Source: Azospirillum thiophilum (GTDB lineage: Bacteria; Pseudomonadota; Alphaproteobacteria; Azospirillales; Azospirillaceae). Taken from it: a stretch of DNA of 64,000 bases. Shown here one piece after another: positions 42,650 through 52,625 of the stretch. The translations under genes and the position numbers were made by a program. Within the stretch, counting starts at the first letter, position 1, and each line of letters opens with the position of its first letter. The DNA lies in contig NZ_CP012401.1 in the NCBI RefSeq assembly GCF_001305595.1, positions 1,871,001-1,935,000 of the forward strand, given 5' to 3'. The notes under the pieces were generated by a model. That model saw only the letters and a list, made by a program, of their open reading frames with translations, was not told where the DNA came from and searched no databases.

Positions 42650-44575
42650 GTGGCGACGGTTCAGGAAGCTCTGCTCATCGCCTTCGACCTTCACCAGGAC
42701 CGGCGCCTGGACGAGGCCGATGCCATCTACCGCCAGATTCTGGACGCGGTTCCCGGCCATGTCATGGCGCTGCATCTGCGCGGCGTCCTGCTTGGGCAGA
42801 GCGGCCGGCTGGACGAGGGCTGCGACCTGATCCGGCAGGCGATCGCCGGCGATGGGACGCGGCCTGATTTCCACACCAACCTCGCCGGCCTGCTGGAGGC
42901 GCTGGGCAGGTCCGACGAGGCCCTCGACCCTTTGGTGCGTGCGGCCACGCTCGACCCTACCCGGATCGTCCAGCTCAATGAGTTTGCGACGCGGCGCTTG
43001 AAGGCGGGCCGGCCGGGTGAGGCCGTGCAGGCGCTCCGGCTGGCGGTCGGGCTGCAACCCCTCGCCGTCGAGCTGCGCTGCAACCTGGCCGAGGCGTTGA
43101 CCGCCGACAAACGCTTCGCGGCGGCGGCGGCGGAGCGCCGCGTCGCCCTGCTGCTGGCTCCCGGCGACGCGGAGACGTTGCGGCTGCTGGGGGAACGCCT
43201 CCTGCAAGCAGACAGGCAGGGTGGGCCGGGCGGCGAGGCCGGCCGGCTCCTCCGCCGTGCCCTGCGCCTCGATCCGCTCCATCACGGCGCATGGAACGGG
43301 ATCGGCAGACTGCACAAGGATGCCGGAGGGCTGGCGGATGCCCGCCGGGCCTACGAATGCGGCCTCGCGGTTGATCCGGTGGCGGCGGAATTGTGGAACA
43401 ACCGCGCAAATGTCCTGAAGGGTCTGGACGATCTGGATACCGCTCTGACCAGCCAGAGCCGGGCGGCGGCGCTGCGTCCGGAGGATGCCGGCATCCGCAA
43501 CAACCTCGCCGATGCCCTGCTGCTTGCCGGCCAGCCGGAAGACGCCCTTGCCCATGCGCTGGCGGCGCTGGCGCTGGTTCCCGAGCTGGGGGATTCCCGG
43601 CTGATCCGCGCCATGGCATTGCTGAGCCTGGGCCGTTTCGAGGAAGGGTGGACGGCCTGGGAAGACCGCTGGGTCGTGCCGCCCTGGTCCTTCGTCGCCG
43701 GCCGTTTTCCGCAACCGGCCTGGACGGGCGGGCCGCTCGGCGGGGGCCGGCTGCTCGTCCGGGGCGAGCAGGGGGTGGGGGACGAAATCCAGTTTGCCGG
43801 CCTGCTGCCGCTGCTGGTCCGGGCGGGCGTGCGCTGCCTGCTGGAATGCGAGCCGCGGCTGGCCCCGCTCTTCGCCCGTTCGCTGCCGGAGGTGGAGGTG
43901 GTCGCGCGCCGCTCGCCCGCCGACCCGCGCCTGACGCAACCGGACATCGCCGCCCCGATCGCCGCGCAAATCCCGGCGGGCAGCCTGCCGCGCCTGCTGA
44001 CGGGTGCCGATGGCGTTCCGCGCTCCGCCGCGCCCTATCTGTTGCCCGATGCCGCAAGGGTCGCGGGCCTGCGCGCGGCGGTTCCGCCCGGCACGCTGGC
44101 GGTCGGCATCGCGTGGCACACGACCAACCCCAAATACGGGCGCAGCCGCAATATCCCGCTGCGCGAGCTGGCGCATGCGCTCCACCGGCCCGGCGTCCGC
44201 CTCGTCGTCCTGCAATATGGCGACTGGGCGCAGGAGGTCGCCGCCCTGGCCGCCGAGGGCATCGACATCGGGGCACCGCCCGGCATCGATCCCTGGAGCG
44301 ATATGGACGGGCTGGCCGCGGCGGTCGCCGCCACCGATCTCGTGGTCAGCATCGACAACGTCACCGTCCATCTGGCCGGGGCGCTGGGGCGCCCGACCTG
44401 TGCGCTGCTGTCCCACGCCGCCGATTGGCGCTGGCTGCGCGAGCGGACGGACACGCCCTGGTACCCGACCGTCACGCTGTGCCGCCAGTTGGCGCCGAAG
44501 GATTGGAGCGTGCCGCTACGGCTCGCGCGGGACCGGCTCGACGGGTTGGCAAACGCCGCATCGGCCGATTTGTAG
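42650..44575 (+). CDS. TPR protein with C-terminal glycosyltransferase-like domain
   Basis: 641 residues from a GTG at 42650. The first 330 or so residues hold about seven tetratricopeptide repeats (e.g. RRLDEADAIYRQILDAVPGH and GLADARRAYECGLAVDP). The C-terminal half (GEQGVGDEIQFAGLLPLLVR, then AVGIAWHTTNPKYGRSRNIP and ATDLVVSIDNVTVHLAGALG) resembles the GT-B heptosyltransferase/SPINDLY-like proteins common in alphaproteobacteria. A role in glycan or flagellin modification is possible but cannot be fixed. No signal peptide is present. Confidence 0.78.
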   Translation: MATVQEALLIAFDLHQDRRLDEADAIYRQILDAVPGHVMALHLRGVLLGQSGRLDEGCDLIRQAIAGDGTRPDFHTNLAGLLEALGRSDEALDPLVRAATLDPTRIVQLNEFATRRLKAGRPGEAVQALRLAVGLQPLAVELRCNLAEALTADKRFAAAAAERRVALLLAPGDAETLRLLGERLLQADRQGGPGGEAGRLLRRALRLDPLHHGAWNGIGRLHKDAGGLADARRAYECGLAVDPVAAELWNNRANVLKGLDDLDTALTSQSRAAALRPEDAGIRNNLADALLLAGQPEDALAHALAALALVPELGDSRLIRAMALLSLGRFEEGWTAWEDRWVVPPWSFVAGRFPQPAWTGGPLGGGRLLVRGEQGVGDEIQFAGLLPLLVRAGVRCLLECEPRLAPLFARSLPEVEVVARRSPADPRLTQPDIAAPIAAQIPAGSLPRLLTGADGVPRSAAPYLLPDAARVAGLRAAVPPGTLAVGIAWHTTNPKYGRSRNIPLRELAHALHRPGVRLVVLQYGDWAQEVAALAAEGIDIGAPPGIDPWSDMDGLAAAVAATDLVVSIDNVTVHLAGALGRPTCALLSHAADWRWLRERTDTPWYPTVTLCRQLAPKDWSVPLRLARDRLDGLANAASADL

Positions 44576-44594
44576 CCGGCAGCGCCGCAACGGT

Positions 44595-46193
44595 TCAGAA
44601 CAGGCTTCCCTGCACCGGGATCGGCCGCGGCTTCTTCGTCTCCGCCTTCTTATCCGGCTTTGGTGTGCCGCCATCGACGGTCGCCGCGACCCTGGCGTCG
44701 TCGGCGAAGACGATGGTCACCTCCAGCCCCGCGGTCGCCTGATCGGCGCGGGTGATCGGCCGGCCGTCGCGGTCCTCGATCAGGGCGAAGCCGCGGTCCA
44801 GCACGCCCTTGTAGCTGTAGCTCTCCAGCAGCTGGCCCAGCGACGCCAGCTTCGCCGCCTTGTCGGCGATGCCCTTGGCATGGCTGCGGTCAAGGCGCGG
44901 CGTCAGGTCGGCGAGTCGGCGCTCTCCATCGCCCAGCTTCACCCGCGCAGGAGCCAGCGACAGCCGGCCGGCGATCCGGTCGAACCGCCCGGCGGCGGTG
45001 GTCACCGCATGGCGCAGGCCCGAATCGAGGGCGCGGCTCTCCGACGCCAGCTTCTGTTCGGCCTGGGCCAGCTTCTCGCGCGGGTGGCGCAGCTTGGCCG
45101 CCAGCTCGCCGACACGGGTGCCGCGGCGCTCCACCAGGGCGGATGCTGCAAGGTTCAGCCGTTCGGCGCGGTCGTCCAGCCGCTGGGCATGGCCTTCCAG
45201 CAGGGCGCGGGGATCGCCCAGGCCGCGCGCCAGCCCCTCCACCCGGTTGCGCCGGTCCTCCACCGCGCGCGACGCGCAGGCGATCAGCCGGCGCTCGTCG
45301 TCCAGGATTTGGGCCAGCAGCTCACTGCGCACCGGCACCGCCATTTCGGCCGCGGCGGTCGGGGTGGGCGCGCGCAGGTCCGACGCGAAGTCGATCAGCG
45401 TGGTGTCGGTCTCGTGCCCGACGGCGGAGATCAGCGGAATGGCGCTGCCTGCCGCGGCGCGGACGACATTCTCCTCGTTGAACGCCATCAGGTCTTCGAG
45501 CGAGCCGCCGCCGCGCGCCACGATGATCAGGTCCGGGCGCGGAATCCGGCCGCCCGGCTGGATGCGGTTGAAGCCCTCGATCGCCGCCGTCACCTCGGCC
45601 GCCGCGCGCTCGCCCTGGACGGCGACCGGCCACAGCAGGACATGGCGCGGGAAGCGGTCGTTCAGCCGGTGCAGGATGTCGCGGATGACGGCGCCGGTGG
45701 GCGAGGTGACGACGCCGATCACGTCGGGCAGGAAGGGGATGCGCTTCTTGCGGGCCGGGTCGAACAGCCCCTCGGCCGCCAGCCGCCGCTTGCGCTCCTC
45801 CAGCATCTTCAGCAGCGCGCCTTCGCCGGCCAGCTCCATCGATTCGACGATCAGCTGGTACTGCGAGCGGCCGGGATATGTGGTCATCCGCCCGGTGACG
45901 ATGACCTCCAGTCCCTCTTCCGGCCGGATGGCCAGCTTCGCCATGGTGCCGCGCCAGCACACCGCCTCGATCACCGCGGTGTCGTCCTTCAGGCGCATGT
46001 AGCAATGGCCGGAGCTGTGCTTCTTCGGCTGGCTGATCTCGCCGCGGACGCGGACGAAGCCGAACTCCTCCTCGATGCTGCGCTTCAGCCGGCGGGCGAG
46101 GTCGCCGACGGTGAATTCCGGCAGGTTGGAGCCGGGCCGCGGTTCCGGCGCGATCAGCGGTGAGGAGGATTGGGGGGCGGTATCGGACGTCAT
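44595..46193 (-). CDS. xseA: Exodeoxyribonuclease VII large subunit
   Basis: 532 residues from ATG 46193. An OB-fold N-terminus ([20 protein letters not shown], then [19 protein letters not shown]) is followed by the catalytic domain ([20 protein letters not shown] and [20 protein letters not shown], then [20 protein letters not shown]). A long coiled coil and C-terminal tail rich in Lys follow. With XseB it degrades single-stranded DNA; xseB is not in this window. It diverges from purD with 73 bp between, which must hold both promoters. Confidence 0.95.
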   Translation of the reverse strand: MTSDTAPQSSSPLIAPEPRPGSNLPEFTVGDLARRLKRSIEEEFGFVRVRGEISQPKKHSSGHCYMRLKDDTAVIEAVCWRGTMAKLAIRPEEGLEVIVTGRMTTYPGRSQYQLIVESMELAGEGALLKMLEERKRRLAAEGLFDPARKKRIPFLPDVIGVVTSPTGAVIRDILHRLNDRFPRHVLLWPVAVQGERAAAEVTAAIEGFNRIQPGGRIPRPDLIIVARGGGSLEDLMAFNEENVVRAAAGSAIPLISAVGHETDTTLIDFASDLRAPTPTAAAEMAVPVRSELLAQILDDERRLIACASRAVEDRRNRVEGLARGLGDPRALLEGHAQRLDDRAERLNLAASALVERRGTRVGELAAKLRHPREKLAQAEQKLASESRALDSGLRHAVTTAAGRFDRIAGRLSLAPARVKLGDGERRLADLTPRLDRSHAKGIADKAAKLASLGQLLESYSYKGVLDRGFALIEDRDGRPITRADQATAGLEVTIVFADDARVAATVDGGTPKPDKKAETKKPRPIPVQGSLF

Positions 46194-46266
46194 GGCGCTC
46201 TTGAGTTGGGGCGCCGCCATGATACAAGGCGCGCAGTTCGCAACAAGGCGGAAGGAGCGCCACCCC

Positions 46267-47553
46267 ATGAAAGTCCTCGTCGTCGGATCGGGCGGTCGTG
46301 AGCATGCGCTCTGCTGGGCCATTTCCAACTCGCCGCTGTGCGACGCGCTCTATTGCGCGCCGGGCAATGCCGGCATCGCCGACGTCGCCACGCTGGTCCC
46401 CATCGGGTCGGAGGACGTGGATGCGCTGGTGCGCTTCGTCCAGGACAATGCCATCGACTTCGTGGTCGTCGGCCCGGAAGGCCCGCTGGTGCTGGGGCTG
46501 GTCGACCGGCTGGGTGCGCTCGGCGTCAAGGCCTTCGGTCCCAGTGCCGCCGCGGCGGAGCTGGAGGGCTCCAAGGGCTTCATGAAGGACATCCTGGCGA
46601 AATACGGGGTGCCCACCGCCTTCTACGAGCGATTCAAGGATCCCGACGCCGCCAAGGCCTATGTCCGCCGGCATGGCGCCCCCATCGTGGTGAAGGCCGA
46701 CGGGCTGGCCGCCGGCAAGGGCGTCACCGTCGCCCGAACCGAGCAGGAAGCGTGTGACGCCATCGACGACGCGCTGGTCGGCGGCCGCTTCGGCGCCGCC
46801 GGGGCGGAAGTGGTGGTGGAAGAGTTCCTCGACGGCGAGGAGGTCAGCTTCTTCGCGCTGTGCGACGGCGAGAACGCGCTGCCGCTGGCGTCCGCCCAGG
46901 ACCACAAGGCGGTGGGCGACGGCGACACCGGCCCCAACACCGGCGGCATGGGCGCCTATTCGCCGGCCCCGGCGCTGACCCCCGACCTGCAGGACCGCGT
47001 GATGCGCGAGATCATCCTGCCGACGGTCAAGGGCATGGCGGCGGAAGGCAAGCCCTTCAAGGGCGTGCTGTTCGCCGGCCTGATGATCATGCCGACGCCG
47101 GACGGCCCGGTGCCGAAGACGCTGGAATTCAACGTCCGCTTCGGCGACCCGGAATGCCAGACGCTGATGATGCGGCTGAAGTCCGACGCGCTGGCGGCAC
47201 TGGTCGCCGCCGCCGACGGGGTGCTCGACAGCATCGACCTGCGCTGGCACGACCAGACGGCGCTGTGCGTGGTGATGGCGGCCAACGGCTATCCCGGCGA
47301 CTATGCGAAGAACACCGAGATCCGCGGGCTCGACAAGGCCGGCGCCGTCGACGGAGTGACCGTCTTCCATGCCGGCACCAAGCGGGCCGAGGATGGCCGG
47401 GTGCTGTCGGTCGGCGGCCGGGTGCTGGGCGTCACCGCGCTGGCCCCGACGGTGGCCGAGGCGCAGACGGCGGCCTACAAGGCGGTGGATGCGCTCGACT
47501 GGCCGGACGGCTTCTGCCGCCGCGACATCGGTTGGCGGGCGGTGGGGCGTTGA
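46267..47553 (+). CDS. purD: Phosphoribosylamine-glycine ligase (PurD)
   Basis: 428 residues. An ATP-grasp enzyme of purine synthesis: [20 protein letters not shown] start, [51 protein letters not shown] and [13 protein letters not shown] are all conserved. Length and start at 46267 are normal. A strong bidirectional hairpin follows. Confidence 0.97.
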   Translation: MKVLVVGSGGREHALCWAISNSPLCDALYCAPGNAGIADVATLVPIGSEDVDALVRFVQDNAIDFVVVGPEGPLVLGLVDRLGALGVKAFGPSAAAAELEGSKGFMKDILAKYGVPTAFYERFKDPDAAKAYVRRHGAPIVVKADGLAAGKGVTVARTEQEACDAIDDALVGGRFGAAGAEVVVEEFLDGEEVSFFALCDGENALPLASAQDHKAVGDGDTGPNTGGMGAYSPAPALTPDLQDRVMREIILPTVKGMAAEGKPFKGVLFAGLMIMPTPDGPVPKTLEFNVRFGDPECQTLMMRLKSDALAALVAAADGVLDSIDLRWHDQTALCVVMAANGYPGDYAKNTEIRGLDKAGAVDGVTVFHAGTKRAEDGRVLSVGGRVLGVTALAPTVAEAQTAAYKAVDALDWPDGFCRRDIGWRAVGR

Positions 47554-47584
47554 CAGTCGGGCAGTAACGTCCAGTTCTTCCCAG

Positions 47585-47614
47585 GAGAAGGGGCGCAGCG
47601 ATGCGCCCCTTCTC
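47585..47614. terminator. Bidirectional terminator between purD and the chemoreceptor gene
   Basis: A perfect 13-bp stem (GAGAAGGGGCGCA and its complement) with a GCGA loop, lying between two convergent genes. CGTTTAAGC follows on the plus strand. Confidence 0.7.
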
Positions 47615-47624
47615 CGTTTAAGCA

Positions 47625-49130
47625 TCAGGCCCGCAGCCGCTCCGAGGCGGTGGCGATGTTCTGCGACACCACCTCGATGTCGCGGACCACGCGGGTGACG
47701 CTGTGCGCGATCTCCTTGGTGGCCGATTCCTGTTGCGACACCGCGGCGGCGATGGTGGTGGAGATCTGCTGGACGTCCGACACGATGGCGCCGATCCGGC
47801 GGATCGCGTCGACGGCGTGCAGCGCCTCCTGCTGGACCGAGGCGATTTGGGCTGCGATGTCGTCGGCGGCGCTGCCGCTCTGCTGGGCCAGCGACTTCAC
47901 CTCGTTCGCCACCACGGCGAAGCCGCGGCCCGCCTCGCCGGCCCGTGCCGCTTCGATGGTCGCGTTGAGCGCCAGCAGGTTGGTCTGCGACGCGATGCTG
48001 TTGATCAGCTTGGTGATGGCGCCGATGCGCTCGGCCGAGGTGACCAGCGCCTCCACCGCGGCGTTGGTGCGCATCGCTTCCTCCGACGCCTTCAGCGAGG
48101 CGCCGGACGCCTCGGTGGCGCGGTTGGAGATGTCGGAGATCGAGGCCGACAGCTCCTCCGTCGCGGCGGCGACGGTCTGCGCGTTGGCGGTGGCGCGGTC
48201 GGCGGCGGAGCCGACCTCGCTGTCGAGCGACTGGGCGAGGTCGGCGACGGTGCGGCGGCGCTCGCCGTCCATCTCCATCTGGCGCAGTTCGGCCATCTTC
48301 TGAGCATCGATGTCGATCAGCGATCCGCAGGCGCGCAGGGCCAGCCCGTTGGCGTCGCGGGCGACGCCGCCGATGGCGCGGAACCAACGATAGCTGCCGG
48401 TCTTCACCTTCAGCCGGTAATCGACGTCGTAGCCGGTGCGGCCGCTGCGGTCGTTCAGGCAGGCCATGAAGGCGTCGAAGGTCGGCTTGGCATCATCGGG
48501 ATGCAGCCGGTCGGCCCAAGAATTGACGCCGTTGGGAAAGCCGACGGTGTCGTCGCGGTCGAAGCCGGCCAGGCGGCGGAACTCCGGCGACCAGTGCCAG
48601 CGGCTTTGCGCATGCATCGGATCGGCGTTGTGGAAGACGGCATCCCACAACCCGACGCCGGCATGACGGTCGAGCAGCTTGGCGCGCTCCAGCTCGTTGC
48701 GTTCGGCATCGATGTCGATCAGCGATCCGCAGGCGCGCAGGGCCAGCCCGTTGGCGTCGCGGGCGACGCCGCCAATGGCGCGGAACCAACGATAGCTGCC
48801 GGTCTTCACCTTCAGCCGGTAATTGACGTCGTAGCCGGTGCGGCCGCTGCGGTCGTTCAGGCAGGCCATGAAGGCGTCGAAGGTCGGCTTGGCGTCATCG
48901 GGATGCAACCGGTCGGCCCAGGAGCCGACGAGATCCGGAAATCCGGTCTTGTCGTCGCGGTCGAAGCCGGCGAGGCGGCGGAATTCCTGCGACCAGCGCC
49001 AGCGGCTTTGCGAATGCATCGGATCGCCATTGTGGATCACCGCGTCCCACAGCCCAACGCCCGCGTGACGGCCCAGCAGGGCCAACTCTTCGGCCGCGTG
49101 GTTATCCTGCGGCTTGCGGAACGACAACAT
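47625..49130 (-). CDS. Cytoplasmic methyl-accepting chemotaxis protein with two near-identical PAS domains
   Basis: 501 residues without membrane helices, so cytoplasmic. Two PAS units of 134 residues (about 21-154 and 155-288; each starts RHAGVGLWDAV and ends RACGSLIDIDA) are almost identical. They are followed by an MCP signalling domain with the hairpin tip SIASQTNLLALNATIEAARA then GEAGRGFAVVANEVKSLAQ. The repeats share about 400 bp at the DNA level with an exact 402-bp offset, so the duplication is recent. PAS domains of this kind may bind haem, flavin or a small ligand. Start ATG 49130. Confidence 0.93.
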   Translation of the reverse strand: MLSFRKPQDNHAAEELALLGRHAGVGLWDAVIHNGDPMHSQSRWRWSQEFRRLAGFDRDDKTGFPDLVGSWADRLHPDDAKPTFDAFMACLNDRSGRTGYDVNYRLKVKTGSYRWFRAIGGVARDANGLALRACGSLIDIDAERNELERAKLLDRHAGVGLWDAVFHNADPMHAQSRWHWSPEFRRLAGFDRDDTVGFPNGVNSWADRLHPDDAKPTFDAFMACLNDRSGRTGYDVDYRLKVKTGSYRWFRAIGGVARDANGLALRACGSLIDIDAQKMAELRQMEMDGERRRTVADLAQSLDSEVGSAADRATANAQTVAAATEELSASISDISNRATEASGASLKASEEAMRTNAAVEALVTSAERIGAITKLINSIASQTNLLALNATIEAARAGEAGRGFAVVANEVKSLAQQSGSAADDIAAQIASVQQEALHAVDAIRRIGAIVSDVQQISTTIAAAVSQQESATKEIAHSVTRVVRDIEVVSQNIATASERLRA

Positions 49131-49380
49131 CCTTAACTCCTGGTGACTGAAAGCGACGTTGCTAACATGCTCATATATTGGCTGAAGAAATACTTAACTT
49201 GCTATACATTGATGTACGTATTGAAGTCGCAACTTTGTGCATATGCGAAAAGTGCGCGTGGATTGTCCAAGAAATGATTCATTCTATTTTGGGCGATTGG
49301 TGGGAAATTCAATTTCGTGACTGATGAACTATTATTTCGGCTTGCTGGATGTACAGATGGCCTGAAACCCGGCCGGACGG

Positions 49381-49827
49381 TCACCGCCGTTCCCTGAAGA
49401 AATCGCGCAGCAGCCTTCCCGCCCGCGTTTCCCCGATGCCGCTGTAGACCTCCGGAACATGGTGGCAGGTGGGCTGGCCGAAGAAGCGCGGGCCATGGTC
49501 CACCGCTCCGCCCTTCGGGTCGTAGGCGCCGTAATAGACGCGGCGGATGCGCGCGAAGCTGATCGCGGCGGCGCATAGGGCGCAGGGCTCCAGCGTCACG
49601 TAGAGGTCGCAGCCGGGCAGGCGGGGCTGGCCGCGGACGGCGCAGGCCTCCCGGATCGCCAGCAGCTCGGCATGGGCGGAGGGGTCGCAGAGCTCTTCGG
49701 TGCGGTTGCCGGCGGCGGCGAGCACGGTGCCCGTGGCGGGATCGACGATGACTGCGCCGACCGGCACCTCGCCGCGCGCTGCGGCGGCCTCGGCGGCGGC
49801 GAAGGCGAGGTCCATGGGGCGGGCCAT
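49381..49827 (-). CDS. tadA: tRNA adenosine(34) deaminase TadA
   Basis: 148 residues from ATG 49827 (an ATG at 49845 would add six). Zinc and catalytic motifs are clear: HAELLAIREA with the proton-shuttling Glu, and TLEPCALCAAAI with two Cys ligands. VPVGAVIVDP near the start and FGQPTCHHVPEV near the end are typical. It converts A34 to inosine in tRNA-Arg(ACG). No ribosome site decides between the possible starts. Confidence 0.93.
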   Translation of the reverse strand: MARPMDLAFAAAEAAAARGEVPVGAVIVDPATGTVLAAAGNRTEELCDPSAHAELLAIREACAVRGQPRLPGCDLYVTLEPCALCAAAISFARIRRVYYGAYDPKGGAVDHGPRFFGQPTCHHVPEVYSGIGETRAGRLLRDFFRERR

Positions 49828-49951
49828 GGGGTGGTGGTAAGGCATAGCCGGGCAGGGTGCCAACCGCCCACCGACGGCGTCAACCGGATTCCGGCGTTTT
49901 CCTGCTGGACTCGTGTTGCGGGCGGCGCGTCCAAGCCCTATGGTCCCGGCC

Positions 49952-51430
49952 ATGGACCGCTCCGATACCGTCAAGAAATCCGAATCCGCCGCCGATGGCG
50001 GTGAACGCATCGCCAAAAGGCTGGCGCGCGCCGGGCTCTGCTCGCGCCGCGACGCCGAACGCTGGATCGCCGAGGGCCGCGTCGCGGTCAACAGCCGTGT
50101 GCTGGACAGCCCCGCCTGCGTGGTGCGGCCCGGCGACATCGTCCAGGTCGACGGCAAGGTCATTCCGGAACCGGAGCCGGCCCGCCTGTGGCGCTATCAC
50201 AAGCCGTCGGGTCTGGTCACCACCGCCCGCGATGAGAAGGGGCGGGAGACCGTCTTCGACCGGCTGCCGCCCGACCTGCCGCGCGTGGTCTCCATCGGCC
50301 GTCTCGACCTGACGACCGAGGGGCTGCTGCTGCTGACCAACGACGGCGAGCTTGCCCGTTTCCTCGAGTTGCCGGCCACCGGCTGGACCCGCCGCTACCG
50401 CGTCCGCGTCTTCGGCGAGGTCGACGAGAAGCAACTGGCGGCGCTGGGAAAGGGGCCGACCATCGAGGGCGTGCAGTACGGCCCGATCGAGGCCGCGCTC
50501 GACCGCGTCCAGGGCCGCAACGCCTGGCTGACGGTCAGCCTGAAGGAAGGCAAGAACCGCGAGATCCGCAAGGTGATGGAGTCGCTCGGCCTCCAGGTGA
50601 ACCGGCTGATCCGGGTCGCCTACGGTCCCTTCCAGCTGGGCAAGCTGGAGGAGGGCGCGGTGGAGGAGGTGCCGAAGCGCGTCGTCCGCGAGCAGATCGC
50701 TCCCTTCTTCGGCACGCCCGAGGGGGCCGAGGCTCCCGAATCCGGCAGCAAGCAGCGGGCCAAGGCCCGTGCCGAGGCGGCGGTCAAGTCCGCTCCGGCC
50801 AAGTCTGCCCCTGCCAAGTCCGCTCCTGCCAAGTCCGCCCCGGCCGGCCGTCAAACCGGCAAGGCCGACGCGCAGAGCGACGCCAAGACTGCGCCGAAGC
50901 GTGCGCCGCGCTCCGCCACCAAGCGGCACGAGGCGGAAGCCGCCCGGGTCGAAGAGACCAAGCCCGCCCGCCGCAGTGCTTCGTCCCGCGGCACGCTGTC
51001 GCTCGGCGCCCAATCCGACAAGCCGGGTTTTGCCAAGCCCGGCTCTACCAAGCCCGGCCGGCCCGGCAAGCCGGACAGCCGCGACGAGGCCGCTTCGCGC
51101 GGAGGAAAGCCCGCCGGCTTCAAGGCCGGGGCGTCCAAGCCCGACGGTCGGCGCTCCGAAAGCGCGCCCCCCAGGGACGCCAAGCCGGCTGGCCCCAAAT
51201 CCGCGGCCGTCAAGTCCGAGGCCGCCAAATCCGCCGCTCCCAAGCCTGCCGGCCCCAAATCCGATCCCAGGCACACCCACAGGCCCGGCAGTTCCAAGTC
51301 CAGTGGTTCCAAGCCCGGGGCTTCCAAGGGCGCCGGTTCCAAGGGTGCCGGCCCGGCGACGAAGGGCGGCCCGAAGGCCGGGAGCGGTGGCGGACGGACG
51401 GAGCGCCCGCGTGCGGATCGTCGGCGGTAG
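49952..51430 (+). CDS. rluB: 23S rRNA pseudouridine synthase RluB-like with a long basic low-complexity tail
   Basis: 492 residues. An S4 domain (RIAKRLARAGLCSRRDAERW, then IAEGRVAVNSRVL) precedes the catalytic domain with GRLDLTTEGLLLLTNDGELA, the nucleophile being Asp119. KNREIRKVMESLGLQVNRLIRVAYGPF is typical of the RsuA/RluB group. From about residue 255 on, nearly half of the protein is a Lys/Ala/Pro/Ser tail with repeated KSAPA and KPG units, probably disordered and RNA-binding. Start ATG 49952. The last 20 bases overlap rsmD. Confidence 0.92.
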   Translation: MDRSDTVKKSESAADGGERIAKRLARAGLCSRRDAERWIAEGRVAVNSRVLDSPACVVRPGDIVQVDGKVIPEPEPARLWRYHKPSGLVTTARDEKGRETVFDRLPPDLPRVVSIGRLDLTTEGLLLLTNDGELARFLELPATGWTRRYRVRVFGEVDEKQLAALGKGPTIEGVQYGPIEAALDRVQGRNAWLTVSLKEGKNREIRKVMESLGLQVNRLIRVAYGPFQLGKLEEGAVEEVPKRVVREQIAPFFGTPEGAEAPESGSKQRAKARAEAAVKSAPAKSAPAKSAPAKSAPAGRQTGKADAQSDAKTAPKRAPRSATKRHEAEAARVEETKPARRSASSRGTLSLGAQSDKPGFAKPGSTKPGRPGKPDSRDEAASRGGKPAGFKAGASKPDGRRSESAPPRDAKPAGPKSAAVKSEAAKSAAPKPAGPKSDPRHTHRPGSSKSSGSKPGASKGAGSKGAGPATKGGPKAGSGGGRTERPRADRRR

Positions 51431-51971
51431 GCACCGCGGCCGGAGTCTGGTCGCACCGGCCGGGCGTGACACCCGGCCGACCACCGACCGCACCCGGCAA
51501 GCCATCTTCAACATCCTGGCACATGCCGACTGGGCTCCCGATTTCGAGGGCGCGGCGGTGGTCGATGCCTTCTGCGGCACCGGCGCCCTCGGGCTGGAAG
51601 CCCTGTCGCGCGGTGCGGCTTGGTGCGGCTTCCTCGACATGGGGCGTGCGGCGCTGGACGCCGTGCGCGCCAACCTCGATGCCCTGCACGAGACGGACAA
51701 CACCCTGGTCCTGCGCGCCGATGCGACCAAGCCGCCGACGGCCCCGCGGGCCTGCACCCTTGCCTTCCTCGACCCGCCCTATGGCCAGGGGCTGGCGCCG
51801 CGCGCGCTGGACGGGCTGCTGAAGGCCGGCTGGCTTGCCGACGGCGCGCTCGCCGTGGTTGAGGTTGCCGACCGCGATCCCCTGCCGCTGCCGGACGGCT
51901 TTTTGGCGGTCGACGAACGCCGCTACGGCGATACCCGCGTTGCATTCCTGACGGTCGGCCGCCCGGTCTGA
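51411..51971 (+). CDS. rsmD: 16S rRNA (guanine-966-N2)-methyltransferase RsmD
   Basis: 186 residues from a GTG at 51411, inside the end of rluB. RIVGGRHRGRSLVAPAGRDT then RPTTDRTRQAIFNIL is the family N-terminus. SAM motif I is VVDAFCGTGALGLEALSRGA and the catalytic motif IV is FLDPPYGQGL. Overlap with rluB suggests translational coupling of two rRNA-modifying enzymes. Confidence 0.94.
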   Translation: MRIVGGRHRGRSLVAPAGRDTRPTTDRTRQAIFNILAHADWAPDFEGAAVVDAFCGTGALGLEALSRGAAWCGFLDMGRAALDAVRANLDALHETDNTLVLRADATKPPTAPRACTLAFLDPPYGQGLAPRALDGLLKAGWLADGALAVVEVADRDPLPLPDGFLAVDERRYGDTRVAFLTVGRPV

Positions 51972-52251
51972 CCTTGCGTCACTCCCCGGCGGCACGGTGC
52001 CCAGGGGTTGCGCGCGCTGCTTTCAACCCCCCCGAGTTCCATTTTTTCTCCCCTCGGCCTTTCGGCCGAAGCGGCTTCCCTGCTTGCGTTCCAAGGCACG
52101 GAACCGTGTTTTTCCATGATACGGAAAGACAAAACGGACTGTTGAGTTCCAAAACAATCTGAGTAAAAGATCATGTGTCGCCGATGCGGTTCCTCTATGG
52201 AAACGGCGGCATCTATCTATCTCCTAAGACTGCACACCCTCGTTCGAGGGG

Positions 52252-52280
52252 GCCGTGCAGGTACCGGCACGGCTTCTTTT
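52252..52280 (+). terminator. Intrinsic terminator without an upstream gene
   Basis: A 7-bp stem GCCGTGC/GCACGGC with an 8-nt loop, followed by TTCTTTTTTC. It is 280 bp downstream of rsmD and 345 bp upstream of the MFS gene. Confidence 0.68.
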
Positions 52281-52415
52281 TTCAGCATCTAGGTAAGGTT
52301 GGGGAACGGAACACAAGAACCGATGTGGACCGGGCCCGCAAGAAGGTATGACGCGTAAGTTCCACTTGGACTGTCCTTATGTCTACGGCGTCGATACGTC
52401 CGTTGGGGTCTTTCT

Positions 52416-52467
52416 GTCCCCGATTTTGGTATACCAGATTACATATCTGGCATTCCAAAATCGGGAC
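52416..52467. promoter_or_regulatory. Large imperfect palindrome with a GntR/PdhR-type operator core
   Basis: GATTTTGGTATACCAGAT on the left pairs with ATCTGGCATTCCAAAATC on the right, giving arms of about 22 bp with few mismatches around a 5-nt centre. The left arm contains the perfect palindrome TGGTATACCA (52427-52436), which fits the TGGTnnnACCA-like sites of FCD-type GntR regulators such as PdhR and LldR. It lies about 160 bp before the MFS start codon. Confidence 0.55.
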
Positions 52468-52625
52468 AATCGAACTCCGAGCGATTGTCGGCATCCGCGC
52501 CGAGTTCCGGATCGGAACCGTCGAAAAGAACGGTCCGTCCGGGTCAGTCCGCACTCGTGATTGGTGCGCCGGCCCCCGGGAGAGGGGTCGCGCCACCGGC
52601 TCAGGCAAGCTCAATGGGAGGCACG

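Larger units (their letters stand above)
51972..52625. other. Long intergenic region before the MFS antiporter, with terminator and palindromes
   Basis: About 650 bp without a convincing gene, distinctly richer in A/T than its surroundings. It holds a small hairpin CCCTCG/CGAGGG near 52237, an intrinsic terminator at 52252-52280 and a large imperfect palindrome at 52416-52467. The terminator has no gene before it, so a short non-coding transcript may end there, or it may be a leader attenuator. Confidence 0.6.

Noticed and set aside
47625..49130. Repeats here as a CRISPR array or mobile element
   Set aside because: The two-copy 402-bp repeat is coding, in frame and matches a duplicated PAS domain. 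No CRISPR-type short spaced repeats occur anywhere in the window.
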